A stretch of DNA of 64,000 nt from assembly GCF_001267155.1 (NCBI RefSeq), contig NZ_CP012357.1, positions 310,001 to 374,000 of the forward strand. The letters run 5' to 3'. Position numbers and translations under genes: made by a program. The notes beneath the pieces were generated by a model. It had not been told where the DNA came from. It searched no databases and was given only the letters and a program-made list of their open reading frames with translations. This DNA comes from Spiroplasma litorale (GTDB lineage: Bacteria > Bacillota_I > Bacilli_A > Mycoplasmatales > Mycoplasmataceae). This document shows positions 21,945-31,945 of this stretch, one piece after another (the first letter of the stretch is position 1; every line of letters starts with the position of its first letter).

Positions 21945-24275
21945 ATGAAAAAAATACTTTCAATATTATCTGTTTTTTCTTTTTTTTCATTTACTGTAAC
22001 TAATGTTATTGCATGTGAAAATAGACCCAATATTTTTAATGAATATTCAGATGAAGAAAAAATAATGAGTATAAGAAACATTACAAGTGAATCACTTAAA
22101 AATTATGGAGTTAAAGTAGGTAATACATTAACTAATCAAGAAGTGGACTCATTAATTGAAAAACTTAACTTAAAAGAAATTTTAACTGAAGATGAATTTG
22201 CAAATTTATCACCAGAATTAATAAACATGTATATAATGGCTAACTCATTTTTAAATGATATATCCTCTAAAGTTCCAGGATATGATTGAATATCAAGAAA
22301 AGTTGCATGACAATCACAATGAAGTTTGAGAGATTTGTTTGAAGAAAAAGAGTGAGGAGTAGCAAATAATGTAAGTGGATGATTAGACCAAATTTATTTG
22401 TTAAATGGTTGAACTTTATCCGTAACTTTTTTAGATGAGGAAAAACTTGGTTGAATGGGTCAGGGCGAACCTGCTTATGCAAGAATAAATATAAATAAAA
22501 GATTAGTAGCCAACAAAGATGGTGATATCATTTATAATGAATCCAACCCAGATGCTATTAGAGAAGCCACTGCAACATCATTAGACCCAGTTTTTAATTC
22601 TAAGAGAGCTGTAGGACCAATATATAATGGTTATGCTTCTTCAAGTGATTTAATTAACTTGAAAGGTATTTACTCACTTGAAAATAATGGTTTAAACCCT
22701 GGATTTATTAATTATTCACCAAGTGTTATGGATTTAATAAATAATTTACCAGTAAATTTTGAATTTGGAAATGATGTTCTTAAAAGATCTAAAGAAAAAA
22801 TTCAAGATAGATTAGATGAATATTTATTAAATAATCCAATATATTTAAGCGAAAATCTTATAGATAATTCAAATATCGTGGAAATAAACACAATTTTTAA
22901 AAATCAAATTTATTCGATTTTATTTAGTGAAGCTCTTAAGAGAAGAGAATTTGTTGATGACAAAGGAGAAAAATATACTAAAGAACAAATGGCTGTTGCA
23001 AATAGATTTGTCAGAAAGTTGTTCACTAATTTAGACTCAACTATTGAACAAATGTCTAAATTTGAATGAATTCAAAATAATAAAGAAAATAAAGAATTTT
23101 TATTAGAGTTTACCAAACAATTAGATAATTCAAATTCAGAAGGTTGAAGAAAAAAAGACTCAACTGAGGACGGTTTATCAACTGACGAAATTAAAGATTT
23201 TTTTGATAAATTATTAAAATTGATAGAGTTATCTAGAAATGAAAATGACCCGCTATCAAAACAGTTAGATTTTGCTAAAACTCTTCTTGTTGTTGCTAAC
23301 AATAAGTTGGTTATCAATTCTAATGATGATGAATTAGAACAAAAAGATGATTCAAATCAGAGTTTAGAATCAAACCTTAAAGTTTATACTGATTTTGAAG
23401 ATTTTGGAATAGATAATTCTTATAAATTAGCAACAACATATTATTCTGAAAAAGTCCCAAAAAATATTGAAGAACAAAAATATGAACCTGATAAAAATTC
23501 TCCAAATAACAAGCAATTTAAAACTGATATTTTCTTTAAAAGTGTATTTTTTTCTCATAGATTTTCAATGGCTGAAGATTCTATGATATCAAACTTTAAC
23601 CAATTTTATAATGCTTCACTCGGAATAGAAAGTTCTTCATTTAATAATCAATTTATAAATATCGAAGGCGTACCAGCAACCCAGGAAAATGCAAATAAAT
23701 TACTCGATAATTTATTGCGTGAGTACTCAAATTTACCAGAAGGAACAGAAGTTAATTCAGAAGATTGAAGAATATATATGGTTATAGATCTATATATTTA
23801 TAACTTAACAAAAACTGTTCAAACAATGTTTTCAACACCAGAAACTTTTCATCAAGCAAAAATTTCTTTAGATTTCGCAAAAGAAACGGGTGTGGAAACA
23901 AATTGAGCATTAGCGGATGACGATATTGCATTTGCTGAATTAATCAAAAACCAAGAATATAATTTTTTCTTTAATGAAACAAGTTTAAAAGGAGAAAAAT
24001 CAGAATTTGCTTCAACAATTTATAATGAAGGAATAAAAGCCGCTTTAAATAATAAAGATTTTGATTTTTACTTATTTAAAACAACTGTTAATAATTATGG
24101 TAAAAGTTTATCGCCTAAATTTTCAATGAATCAAGATTATTTAAAAGAGGAATATTTCTTTAGTAATTTTAAAACATTTACAAAACTTGCTGACAATTAT
24201 TTAAATCTATTAGAAGTATATTGAGATAAAAATGTCAGAAATAATCCTAAAAATCCAGATTACTATGAGCAATAA
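21945..24275 (+). CDS. Large surface lipoprotein, unknown function
   Basis: The 776-residue protein has a typical mollicute lipoprotein signal: MKK, a hydrophobic stretch, and lipobox NVIAC with the lipidated Cys at 24. The mature part is long, hydrophilic, rich in Asn, Asp and Lys, and without further membrane segments, so it should sit on the outer face of the membrane. No enzymatic motif is visible. The many UGA Trp codons break it into four fragments when read with the standard code. The signal resembles that of the BMP lipoprotein at 55275 (both NVI(A/S)C at position 24). A strong terminator follows at once. Confidence 0.85.
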
Positions 24276-24276
24276 A

Positions 24277-24302
24277 AAAACACGGATTAATCCGTGTTTT
24301 TT
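24277..24302 (+). terminator. Intrinsic terminator after the large lipoprotein
   Basis: AAAACACGGAT / ATCCGTGTTTT is a perfect 11-bp stem with a 2-base loop (in practice about 9-10 bp with a 4-base loop), followed by T residues. It begins two bases after the stop codon. Confidence 0.9.
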
Positions 24303-24385
24303 ATTATGCTTTTTTGCACTTATAAATTGTTGATTTGCTAATAATTAAAAATATATGAATGAGTAATAAATAAGACTTTTTACTA
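24303..24385 (+). promoter_or_regulatory. Probable promoter region of the small RNA
   Basis: No gene is seen here. TTGCAC at 24314-24319 with TAATAAT from 24339, and TTGATT at 24330-24335 with TATGAA at 24354-24359 (18-base spacer), are two possible sigma-A promoters upstream of the structured RNA candidate. The choice between them cannot be made by eye. Confidence 0.35.
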
Positions 24386-24506
24386 ACTATGGCAATATGT
24401 AAACAGTCTCGTCGAAAGAAAGGATGTTATAAATTGTATAAAAAAATGAATGTATCATCTACTGAAAGTGATGTAAAGGGAGATGATTTCATTTAATTGC
24501 CATAGT
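24386..24506 (+). ncRNA. Structured RNA candidate of about 121 nt, class unknown
   Basis: The ends ACTATGGCAAT (24386-24396) and ATTGCCATAGT (24496-24506) form a perfect 11-bp helix. Directly inside, AAATGAA (24444-24450) plus ATCATCT (24454-24460) pair with AGATGAT TTCATTT (24481-24494), a 14-bp helix with a three-base TGT bulge; ACTGAAAGT can form its tip. The 5' inner part (24397-24443) holds a small TTATA/TATAA hairpin and a less paired GA-rich stretch. It stands alone between a lipoprotein terminator and a second terminator. It is not RNase P RNA, tmRNA or SRP RNA: none of their conserved cores is present. The size recalls the abundant MCS4 RNA of Mycoplasma capricolum, but I could not compare sequences. 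Confidence 0.6.
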
Positions 24507-24550
24507 GTCCAAAGGACAAAATTAATATATCAAATATTTTTAAAGATTTC

Positions 24551-24580
24551 AATATTTTTTATAAAAATATTTTATTTTTT
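24551..24580 (+). terminator. AT-only terminator downstream of the small RNA
   Basis: AATATTTTT (24551-24559) and AAAAATATT (24563-24571) form a 9-bp stem with a TAT loop, followed by TTATTTTTT. It would end a transcript started before the structured RNA. Between them TGTCCAAAGGACA (24505-24517) is another small hairpin. The lack of G-C pairs makes it a weak but position-consistent terminator. Confidence 0.5.
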
Positions 24581-24625
24581 TAAAATGTTTTTATAAAATA
24601 ATGTTATATAAAAAGGACACATAAA

Positions 24626-26341
24626 ATGATTAATAAAAGCTTCGTAAAATTGCTTAATGATATTTTGGATGACAAAAACACTTCTTATTTTGATATATTT
24701 GATATAAATAAGGATGATTTAACTAAAGTTTTTGATTCTTTAAAAAAGGTTAAAAACCAAATACATGAATATAAGAAGTTTATTTTAAAAAGTATTGTCG
24801 ATAAATACAACTATTTCTCAAATTTTGTCTTTGAAAAAGGAAAATTTAGGGATTCTATCTCGGTTAAAGAAAAAAAGGAAAATAAAGCTTTTATCAATAG
24901 CTTAATATTTTTAGGGGTTAGAATTATAGCTAGTAAATATAATGAAATCAATGATAATGAAGATTACATAAATATAAGTAAGTTCAATATACCAATATTT
25001 GATGATGAAACAAACGATATATGGCATTATAAAGATAGTTTATTGATGTTTTATTGTTCTTTATTTAAATGTTTAAATTTACTTGTTAAACTCGATGATG
25101 AAACCGTTGATTTTTTGCAAAAAATGGATGGTTTCATAATGATAGGTATAAATAGAATAAGAACATTTAAATCACTATTTATTCTGATTTGAGTATATGG
25201 AATAATTGAGAGAGGAATTGAAGTTCATGATTATGCTCAATCTATTACTAATATTGAAGAAGAATACACTATAAAAAATATATTTCAAAAAAATCCATTG
25301 GACCCAATAAGTATTTTTAAAATAACATCTTATTCAAATATAAATTACAGTATAAATGTTAGAAAAGTATTTTATTCACATAAGTCACAAACAATAAGTA
25401 AAAATTATAATAAAAATTTACTTACTAACATAAAAAATAAAAATCTACTTGAAAATGATTTTGACTATTATTATAAAGTTTTAGAAAAAATGTTTAATTC
25501 TTTTGAATTTTTCTATTTATATGAAGAAAAAAAATATTTTAAAAGTTTAATTAATGTTTTAAAGACATCAACAAATTTCGATATTGATAATCAAGTAATA
25601 AAAAAAATATTTAATAGTCATATTTTAAAAAATAATGAGATTAATGAATATTTTAAGTTAAAAAATATTATATCTAGTATTGATAGTATGAAAAAGGTAA
25701 TTTTTGAAGTTAATGATAAAATTGATTCACAACAAATTCTTTCATTTCCAGAGTTAATGCAGTTAACCTATAACATTGAGAAAAATGAATTATTTTATCA
25801 AAATATTGATCAAGATTTAATTTCAACGGTCGTTTCAGAGTCAATAAAAAATACCATAATTCAATATTTTAATTCAACAAAATTTAGAAATCCAAATTGT
25901 ATTATAAAAGATATTAGTGAAATAAAATTAAAATTAAATAAAAAAGTTGATGGAACCGAGATAAATAATAATTTTGATATTGCATTTGTTGATAAAATAA
26001 AAAATAAGTTATATTTAATTAAATCAATTAGTATCAGAAAGTATGGAAATCTAAATAGCAGAATAATAAATAATGTTTTACTAGGAAGAGATATAGAAAA
26101 TTTCGTACAAAATAATATATTTAAAACATATGAAATTTATCAAAGAAATTGATATAAATTAAAAAAACAATTAGAGAATAAAGAAATAAATCAGACTGAA
26201 TTTGTAATTGTTATGGATGAAAATATAGATTATGTTGTATCTAAAAAAATTGATGGGAAAGTTGTTCATTTTATTAAATACGATGATGTTGATTATTTCT
26301 TTAGAAGTTACATTTTTAAGGAAAATAGTATAGTAGATTAA
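24626..26341 (+). CDS. Hypothetical 571-residue protein
   Basis: AAAAGGAC precedes the ATG. The protein is hydrophilic, helix-rich, with no signal peptide or membrane segment, and has unusually few Trp. Most of it gives no recognisable motif. Near residues 445-475 the segment NNFDIAFVDKIKNKLYLIKS looks superficially like the core of PD-(D/E)xK nuclease folds (Asp, then a strand ending x-K), but the usual Glu is absent, so I do not assign a nuclease role. It lies alone between the small RNA and the HAD gene. Function unknown. Confidence 0.75.
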
Positions 26342-26364
26342 GTTAAAAGTAGTAAAATAATCAT

Positions 26365-27234
26365 ATGAAAAAAGAAAATGATTTTTTGCCATATGTTGCA
26401 AGTGATTTAGATGGTACTATAGTTAGAAATGAGGATTTTAAAATATTAGATGAAACAGCTAATGATATTATTGATTATCAAAAAGCTAGTGGTCATAAAT
26501 TTTTTATAGTTACAGGAAGAGCTTATCAAAATCTTAAATTTTATATTAAACAACTTGATGTAAAATTGCCAATAATTTGTTCGAATGGTTCTGCTATTAT
26601 TGATCCAACCAACCACGAAGTTTTATACGAGTCAGAAATGAATGAAAGTATTGTTTTGGATTTGCTCCATAATGCTGATAAATATAATTTAGATGTTAAT
26701 ATTTATACTGCTAAGGATCTTATTTCACTAAAAACATCTGAGAGGTATTTGAAATATAAAGAATTATATGCTCATTATCCAAAAGAACTACAACCAGAGT
26801 TTATTTTTTATGATAATTATAAAGATTTAATAGAGGATTATAAAATTAAAAAATACAAAGCTTTAAAACTAATGTATTCTTTTGACCCAATTAATGATGA
26901 AAAAGCTTTTGATAATCTAATTACATTTTTAGACCAAAAAAACTTATATCACCCAAAAACTTATATTCAATCAAGACTTATTGTTGATGCAATGGAAAAA
27001 GGTACAAACAAATGCACTGGTTTAAAAAAATGATGTGAAATAATGAATGTTGATTATAAACAAATTCATGCAATTGGTGATAACAATAACGACATAGAAA
27101 TGGTTAGTTTTTTTGAAAATGGTATATGTGTTGGAAATGGTGTTCAAGCTCTAAAAACAGTTGCAAGCAAGGTAATTGACCCAATTAACGATAATGGTGT
27201 TGGCAAATATCTTAAAACTATGATAGAGTCATAA
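26365..27234 (+). CDS. HAD-superfamily phosphatase, Cof type
   Basis: The 289-residue protein belongs to the Cof/YidA class of HAD hydrolases, which remove phosphate from sugar phosphates, FMN or similar small molecules in the cytosol. Motif I is SDLDGT (nucleophile Asp14, Asp16), motif II FIVTGR, motif III a Lys in the KGTNK segment and motif IV GDNNNDIEM. The cap domain lies between. The last part follows a UGA Trp at 27031. There is no good ribosome binding site before the chosen ATG. The nadD-yqeK gene begins 3 bases after its stop. Confidence 0.88.
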
Positions 27235-27237
27235 AGA

Positions 27238-28344
27238 ATGAAAAAAATTGCATTATTTGGTGGTAGTTTTGACCCTGTTCATACTGATCATCTAAATATA
27301 ATAAAATCATGTAGAGAATTTTTAAAATTTGATGAGGTATGATTAATTCCAACATACTTAAATCCATTTAAATTTTTATCGACTTCAAGTGCTTGTCAAA
27401 GATTAGAAATGCTTAAAATCGCAACTAAATCTTTAAATTATGTTAAAATAAAAAAATATGAAATTTCTAAGACTGTAAAATCTTACACATATGATACAGT
27501 TTGCTATTATAAAAATAAATATCGAAATTTTAGTTTTTCATTTATTATGGGTTCTGATCAATTGGATGATTTTGAAAAATGAGACCATTTTGATGATTTG
27601 ATTAAAACAATTGATTTTAAAGTCTATAAAAGATCTGAAAACTACAACAAAATTATATTGGATAAATATAATATTGAATTATTTGAATTTGATAATAATT
27701 ACTTAAGTTCTACAAATATTAGAAATGTTGAAAAATTAGAACTACAAATAAAAGAAGTTAATGATTATGTTAATAATAATTTAATGTATTTATATGAGCG
27801 CCTAGAAACTAAAATGACACACGAAAGATATATTCATTCTTTAAATGTTGGGCAGTTTTCTCTAGAATTAGCTAAATTAAATAATTATGACTTAAACAAG
27901 GCTTTTATAGCTGGAACTTTACATGACATTGCTAAGGAATGGGATTATGAAGCAATGGAAGAGTATATTATTAAGTACGGTTCTTCACTAATTAGCGAAC
28001 CTAAAAAAGTTTGACATTCCTATGTTGGTGCTTTTCATCTTAAGTATGATTGATTGTTTGATGATGAAGAAATTATTAATGCAGTTTTTAATCATACTGT
28101 GGGAAGTAAAGAAATGTCAGTTTTGGATATGATTGTTTTTTGTGCAGATAAAGTCTCACATGAGAGAGACTATGTTAATGTTGAGAAATATAGAACAATT
28201 GTAAAAAATGATTTAAAACTTGGTTTTAAAGAACTATTAACGAGACAATATGAATTTGCTGTTTTAAAAAATGGTAAAAATGGAATTGGAGAAAAACTAA
28301 AAGAATCTTATGAATATTGAATTGGTAAAAAAATCGATGAATAA
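27238..28344 (+). CDS. nadD: Fused nicotinate-nucleotide adenylyltransferase / HD phosphohydrolase (NadD-YqeK)
   Basis: The 368-residue protein joins two enzymes that are separate neighbours in Bacillus. Residues 1-180 are NadD: GGSFDPVHTDH nucleotide-binding motif near the start and LSSTNIR at about 160. Residues about 195-360 are a YqeK-type HD domain: HERYIHSLNVG, TLHDIAKEW with the HD pair, a later His in WHSYVG, and NHTVGS. YqeK proteins hydrolyse Ap4A. The reading frame crosses UGA codons at 27340 and others, so it looks like three pieces under the standard code. It ends inside the next gene with ATGAATAA overlap. Confidence 0.9.
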
Positions 28345-29002
28345 AACCATTTGTTACATTTTTGCAATGTTTGAAGAAGCTGAAGCCACAATCATAAATA
28401 ATAACTTTGTTTTAATTGAAAAAGAACCATTTTTAGTTTATAAAAATAATAAAAGTTATTTAACCATTACAGGTATTGGATTAATTAATTCTGCAACTTG
28501 TTTATCTTGTTTGATTAGTAAATATGATATAGATTATTTTATTAACATTGGAACAGCTTGTTCAATTGATAAAGAAATCAATGTATTGGATGTAGTTGTA
28601 ATAGATAATGCTTATTTAGGCAATGTTGATGTTACTGGTTTTGGTTATAAAATAGGGCAGGTTCCTAAAATGCCTGAAAAATATAAATCATCTAGTTTTA
28701 TTGAAGCATACAATATATCAAAAAAGCAAGCAAATATATTTTCAAGTGATATTTTTATTAATTCAACTGAGAAGGTTGAAAAATATGTGTATGAAGTTAA
28801 TGATTCAATAAAAATTATTGATATGGAATGCGCTGCTCTTTTTCAAACTTCGTTTATACTTAAAAAAAATATATCATCAATAAAAATAATAAGTGATGTA
28901 ATTGGCAGCAAATCAAACGAAGAAGAATTTAGTATATTTTTGAAAAAATGTTCTTATAAAATTAATGAAATAATTAGAAAAATAGAGCAAAATAAAAAAT
29001 AA
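28337..29002 (+). CDS. 5'-methylthioadenosine/S-adenosylhomocysteine nucleosidase-like protein
   Basis: The 221-residue protein is of the nucleoside phosphorylase fold, MTAN branch. It has the N-terminal FAMFEEAE (usual AMEEE with the catalytic Glu), ITGIGLINSATCLS (usual GIGKVNAA), FINIGTACSID, and IDMECAALFQTS (usual MEGAA with the ribose-binding Glu), then IISDVIG. MTAN clears MTA and SAH made by SAM-dependent enzymes. I prefer the ATG at 28337, because it gives the normal family N-terminus; an in-frame ATG at 28310 would add nine residues. A terminator begins at its stop codon. Confidence 0.85.
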   Translation: MNKTICYIFAMFEEAEATIINNNFVLIEKEPFLVYKNNKSYLTITGIGLINSATCLSCLISKYDIDYFINIGTACSIDKEINVLDVVVIDNAYLGNVDVTGFGYKIGQVPKMPEKYKSSSFIEAYNISKKQANIFSSDIFINSTEKVEKYVYEVNDSIKIIDMECAALFQTSFILKKNISSIKIISDVIGSKSNEEEFSIFLKKCSYKINEIIRKIEQNKK

Positions 29003-29030
29003 TGGAATATTTTCCATTATTTTTTATTTT
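29000..29030 (+). terminator. Intrinsic terminator after the nucleosidase gene
   Basis: AATGGAA / TTCCATT (29001-29007 with 29012-29018), extended by A-T pairs, is followed by a long T-rich tract. The stop codon TAA lies in the 5' foot of the stem. Confidence 0.85.
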
Positions 29031-29063
29031 TAATAATATAATATATATAGTATTAAAATTTTT

Positions 29064-29261
29064 TTAAATTTTATTAGTTATTTTTAAAACAATTATTGAA
29101 ATTGCAGCAATTCAAGCAACTAAAAAAACAATTAAAATTAAAAATTTTGATCAAGAAAAAAATTTATGTAAAATTTTGTCACAGAATCTTAATATTCCTC
29201 ATATCAAAAATGGTAATGCAAGCAATACTCCTGCTATAATAAGAATCACTTCTGTGCTCAT
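29064..29261 (-). CDS. 65-residue membrane protein, unknown function
   Basis: This gene is read on the minus strand between the nucleosidase and GH1 genes. It starts ATG at 29261 with GCGAGGT as a good ribosome binding site 6-8 bases upstream and ends TAA. The product has two membrane segments (about residues 5-24 and 40-60) linked by a short loop FCDKILHKFFSWS. Three UGA and no UGG encode Trp. It resembles in size and design the 65-residue protein at 34168-34365, which has EKIGHKYLPY in the same loop. The two flank the PTS module. Confidence 0.65.
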
Positions 29262-29312
29262 AAAATTACCTCGCTGCATTGATTTTATAATAAAATAAGA
29301 AAGGAAATCAAT

Positions 29313-30812
29313 ATGAAAAAAAAGGAATTTATATATTCTACATCTTCAAATGCATTTCAAATTGAAGGTGCTAGAAATCTTCATGGAAGAACAGATTCAA
29401 TTTGAGATTGATTTACGAAAACTTACTATAAAATACCACCAATTAATTCAACTGAAAGAGAAATTAATTCAATAGAAGTTTCGAGTGATTTTTATCATAA
29501 ATACAAATCGGATGTTCAAATTATGAAAGATTTAGGTTTAAATGCATTTGTTTATAATATGGATTGAACAAGAATATTTCCTAAGGACGAAAACTATATT
29601 AATCCAATGGGAATTCAATTTTATGATAATTTATATAAAGAATTAAGTGAAAATGGAATAAAACCGATTCCCATATTATTTCATTGAGATACACCATTAT
29701 GGTTAGAAATAAAAGGTGGCTGGTCTTCAAAGAAAGTTCTAGTAGCATTTAGAAATTATTGCAAAACAGTGTTTAAATATTTAGGTAAATATAGTGATAT
29801 ATGATTTGTTAATGATGAGAATAAATCCTTTACTCTTGATGGCTATCTAGGTGACGCATTTCCTCCATGTAAAAAAGACCCAAATGAGTTTGTTAAAGCA
29901 ATTCATAATCTAAATGTTTCTGCTGCAATTGCAAAAGAAGAATTTGAAAAAGCAAAAATTGAAGGTTATATTTCAAAAGATTCTATACTTGGAATTGATG
30001 ATGACTGATCACCTCCAATTATATGAAATAATGGAAATGATGAAATAGTAAATAAAAATTTAATGGATAATTATAATGCTTGAATGAGAGATTTTTGGAT
30101 AGATCCAAATATATTAGGAGAATATCCAAAAGTATTTTGAGATTACTTAAAAGATAGTAAACTTGATCCAAATATAATTGACGGTGAGTTAGAATATTTA
30201 AAAAAATATAAACTTGATTTTATAGGCTGAAATTTTTACAGGCCATATTTTATAACATCTAAGAAAAATAATTTTGATTTGAAATTACTACATAAAGAAC
30301 CTGTTGAAAACGATTTTGGTGATTTTAGTATTGTTTTACCAAAAGAGCATAAAAATTATACAAAATGATTATGACCAATTGTCCCTGAATATTTGGAAGT
30401 TGGTTTAAAAGCCTACAAAGATAAATATGATTTACCAATTATGATAATAGAAAATGGTTTTGGTGATTTTGATGATAAATCAAAAGATATGATTTTGGAT
30501 TATGAAAGAATAAATTATTTAAAACCAATACTAAAATCAATAAAAGAGTGCAAGAATAAGGACTTAAATTTAATAGGTTATTCAATGTGAACTTATTGTG
30601 ATATTTTTTCACCAAGTGCAGGATATAGAAAAGATTATGGGTTAGTTTCTGTAGATTTCAATTCACCTATAAAAAATAGAAAACCTAAATTAAGTTATTG
30701 TTGGTATAAAAATGTTATAAAATCAGATTGTAAAAATATAGATTATGAAAAAGATGTACTAGAAAAAGAATTATCAGAGTTATTAGCAAGGTGAGATATA
30801 AAATGAGTCTAA
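29313..30812 (+). CDS. bglA: Glycoside hydrolase family 1 (phospho-)beta-glucosidase
   Basis: The 499-residue protein is GH1 by STSSNAFQIEGA (substrate-binding Gln and family N-terminus), DWTRIFP, FHWDTPLWL, DFIGWNFYRP and the nucleophile motif IENG. The family cleaves beta-glucosides, as the 6-phosphates when delivered by a PTS, which fits the downstream IIB, IIC and IIA genes. The acid/base motif, normally TFNEP, reads FVNDEN, so the position usually held by Glu seems to be Asp. AAGGAAAT precedes the ATG. The end overlaps the next gene by 10 bases. Several UGA codons are read as Trp. Symbol is by family, not by proven orthology. Confidence 0.85.
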
Positions 30813-31426
30813 AAATAATTAAAGATGGAAGTTTATCAAAGGATGAATCAGCACTAGCGCAAAAAAACTATGATGAAATAGAAAAAAAACTTAACAATCA
30901 AAAATATACTTCATTTCTTGAAGAAAGAAAAAGAATTAGTAAACTTTTTATGTCTATGAAAATAAATCGTCCTGTTGAGGAAGTTTACAATGCATTTTTA
31001 GAAATATCATTAGAGGATTTAAATCCAAATTTAAATCCAACAAATTTTACTCAGGACTCTTGATATAAAGCAAGTAAAAAGAATAACAATAATGTATTTA
31101 AAGTTCAAAAGCTAGTTTCAGATAAAGAAATTTGTTTGACATGAGTTGTTAAAAACCAGCTTTTTATAAAACAAGTAAGATTTAAAAGCAATAAATTAAA
31201 CACAAAAACAAAAATAATATATTTTGATTATGCTAAAGGCGATACCTCGATTATGGGATTTTTTGAAAGGCATATATTAAACGCATATTTAAAAAAACAA
31301 TCACTTGCTTTTAGAGTACAAATTTTAAAAACAAAACTAAAACTTAAAATATATAAACCTAATAAAGAGCAAAATATAAACAAAAAAATTGATAGCTTGC
31401 TTCATTATATTAAAAACATAATTTAA
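30803..31426 (+). CDS. DUF3284-like protein of the beta-glucoside operon
   Basis: The 207-residue protein shows, from about residue 60 on, the pattern of DUF3284 (an SRPBCC/START-like fold seen next to cellobiose-type PTS genes in Firmicutes): INRPVEEVYNAFLEI, then SWYKASKKNNNN, and FFERHILNAYLKKQ near the end. The N-terminal 55 residues are charged and helical. The start is the ATG inside the end of the GH1 gene, with AAGGTGAG ideally spaced; the upstream in-frame GTG is less likely. Two UGA Trp codons are needed. The role of the family is not known; ligand binding in glycan use is a guess from context. Confidence 0.65.
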
Positions 31427-31465
31427 TTTATAATAACTAATTTTTAATTGTGTGCAACATATTTA

Positions 31466-31497
31466 AAAACCTATTATTTTATAGTAGGTTTTTTTAT
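31466..31497 (+). terminator. Intrinsic terminator after the GH1 operon
   Basis: AAAACCTATTAT / ATAGTAGGTTTT is a 12-bp stem with one U-G pair and a TTT loop, followed by T residues. It separates the enzyme operon from the PTS genes. Confidence 0.9.
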
Positions 31498-31543
31498 GCT
31501 CTGCAATCATATTTGTATAATAAATAATTAAATTATTACTTAT

Positions 31544-31604
31544 ATTTCCGAAATTAAAATAATTTCCATTTTATATACCAATTTTGGAAAATATGATATA
31601 TAAT
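31544..31604 (+). promoter_or_regulatory. Promoter and possible operators of the PTS genes
   Basis: TATAAT stands at 31599-31604, 11 bases before the AAGGAGG ribosome binding site of the IIB gene. Just upstream lie two inverted repeats sharing TTTCC: ATTTC-C-GAAAT (31544-31554) and TTTCCA ... TGGAAA (31563-31568 with 31585-31590). The second covers the -35 area, where a bound repressor would block RNA polymerase. No regulator gene is next to it, so the binding protein is unknown. Confidence 0.45.
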
Positions 31605-31621
31605 TTTTTTAAGGAGGTTAT

Positions 31622-31924
31622 ATGAAAAAAATATTATTAGTTTGCTCTGCAGGTATGTCTACAAGTATGCTTGTTAAAAAAATGCAAATGTATGCAACAA
31701 TTAAAAAACTTGAATTTGAAATTGTTGCCAAAGGTATTGCAGAAGCAAAACCAGAACTTTCATCATATGATGCAATTATGATTGGCCCACAAATCAGTTA
31801 TGCACTTGATGAAATTAAGAAAATGGCAGTTGGTAAACCAGTTGAATTGATACCAACGCAAATTTATGCATTAGCTAAAGGAGAAGATGCCATAAAACAA
31901 GCTCTAAAAATGCTAGGGCTGTAA
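31622..31924 (+). CDS. celA: PTS lichenan/cellobiose-type IIB component
   Basis: The 100-residue protein is a Lac/Cel-family IIB. It carries the phospho-accepting Cys8 in LLVCSAGMSTS, the typical P-loop of this group, and the GPQISYALDEI segment. It receives phosphate from the IIA protein (34420) and passes it to the sugar at the IIC channel (31946). AAGGAGG precedes the ATG. It starts the PTS transcript. Confidence 0.95.
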   Translation: MKKILLVCSAGMSTSMLVKKMQMYATIKKLEFEIVAKGIAEAKPELSSYDAIMIGPQISYALDEIKKMAVGKPVELIPTQIYALAKGEDAIKQALKMLGL

Positions 31925-31945
31925 TATTTAAGAAAGGAGAAAATT

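Noticed and set aside
25960-26060. PD-(D/E)xK nuclease motif in the 571-residue protein
   Set aside because: Spacing is suggestive, but the key acidic residue before the Lys is missing and no other nuclease motif supports it.
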